From Streptomyces sp. SM1 (GTDB lineage Bacteria > Actinomycetota > Actinomycetes > Streptomycetales > Streptomycetaceae), in contig NZ_NEUB01000361.1 in NCBI RefSeq assembly GCF_002910825.1, positions 1-41,189 of the forward strand: a stretch of 41,189 nucleotides of DNA, read 5' to 3'. The position numbers and the translations under genes were made by a program. Under the pieces are notes generated by a model. It was not told the DNA's origin. It did not search any database and saw only the letters and a program-made list of their open reading frames with translations. Shown in pieces: positions 40,899 to 41,189 of the stretch (its first letter is position 1; each line of letters opens with the position of its first letter).

Positions 40899-41189
40899 TT
40901 GAGTCGTGAAACTGACACTCCGTCCTCCGGGCCCGACGGGCGCGGCGGAGCCGCCTACCCGTCGGGCACCCCGCCCTACGGGATCCCGGCGATTCCGGAA
41001 GAGGCCGCGGACGCGGGCCGTTCGGCCGCGCGGCCGGAGGAACGCAAGACCGAGACCACGCTGACGACCCGGATCCGGATCAACATCCCAGGATCGCGGC
41101 CCATTCCGCCGGTCGTCGTCCGCAAGCCCGTCACGGAGGCGGACAACATGGACGGCTACCGCAACCGCACCGGCTTCCCGCTCACCGCC
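40899..41189 (+). CDS. 5' end of a conserved hypothetical protein (partial, TTG start)
   Basis: TTG 40899 follows CGGGAG (40884-40889) at good spacing. It reads MSRETDTPSSGPDGRGGAAY and continues open to the window end (97 codons). The first 50 residues are Pro/Gly/Ser-rich and probably disordered. A basic/Thr-rich segment (TTLTTRIRINIPGSRPIPPV) and RKPVTEADNMDGYRNRTGFP follow. No membrane segment or domain is recognised in the visible part. No competing frame looks protein-like. The rest of the gene lies outside the window. Confidence 0.75.
   Translation, partial: MSRETDTPSSGPDGRGGAAYPSGTPPYGIPAIPEEAADAGRSAARPEERKTETTLTTRIRINIPGSRPIPPVVVRKPVTEADNMDGYRNRTGFPLTA

Overview
The window is chromosomal DNA of a Streptomyces-type actinomycete. 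GC content is very high with strong G/C third-position bias, several starts are GTG or TTG, and gene content is typical (mycothiol gene mshB, WhiJ-type regulator triad, SpoIIE-type phosphatase with HATPase domain, Sdh1-type succinate dehydrogenase). The gene order sdh - orphan peptide-binding lipoprotein - typA - permease/SBP/permease/ATPase/ATPase - second oligopeptide transporter - S9 peptidase - mshB matches, from memory, the bldK region of Streptomyces coelicolor. The five-gene operon at 15.5-21.7 kb is therefore called bldK.

Layout. 0.4-5.2 kb: small conserved protein, NUDIX hydrolase, a stand-alone HATPase, a large PAS-PAS-GAF-SpoIIE-HATPase sensor phosphatase and a frameshifted GNAT acetyltransferase. 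5.3-6.55 kb: membrane-anchored GH18-like protein, also frameshifted. 6.5-10.5 kb (minus strand): small protein and sdhC-sdhA-sdhB. 10.7-13.0 kb: orphan peptide-binding lipoprotein, ending at a strong bidirectional terminator shared with typA (minus, 13.1-15.0 kb). 15.0-15.5 kb: AT-rich divergent regulatory region. 15.5-21.7 kb: bldK operon. 21.9-27.5 kb: second complete oligopeptide ABC operon. 27.6 kb: 78-aa secreted peptide. 28.0-30.1 kb (minus): S9 prolyl-oligopeptidase-type enzyme. 30.3-32.4 kb: small membrane protein, WD40 remnant, amidase. 32.4-34.3 kb (minus): frameshifted membrane protein with a PH-like C-terminus. 34.4-39.3 kb: accessory-looking block with Fic protein, DUF397/XRE-DUF5753/HATPase triad, wHTH-zinc-ribbon protein and frameshifted Uma2 protein. 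39.4-40.7 kb: mshB and a DUF6113-like membrane protein. 40.9 kb to the end: 5' part of a TTG-started gene.

How the genes work together. Three extracellular peptide-binding lipoproteins, two complete oligopeptide importers, an oligopeptide-cleaving serine peptidase and a small secreted peptide lie within about 20 kb. This is a peptide uptake and signalling neighbourhood. In S. coelicolor BldK is required for aerial mycelium formation and is believed to import an oligopeptide signal. The most speculative but attractive idea is that the 78-aa secreted peptide is a precursor of a ligand for one of these importers.

Caveat. Four genes are broken by apparent single-base indels in G or C runs, and a fifth tiny candidate shows the same pattern. 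This is as compatible with homopolymer sequencing errors as with real pseudogenes. No tRNA, rRNA, CRISPR array, insertion sequence or prophage was recognised.
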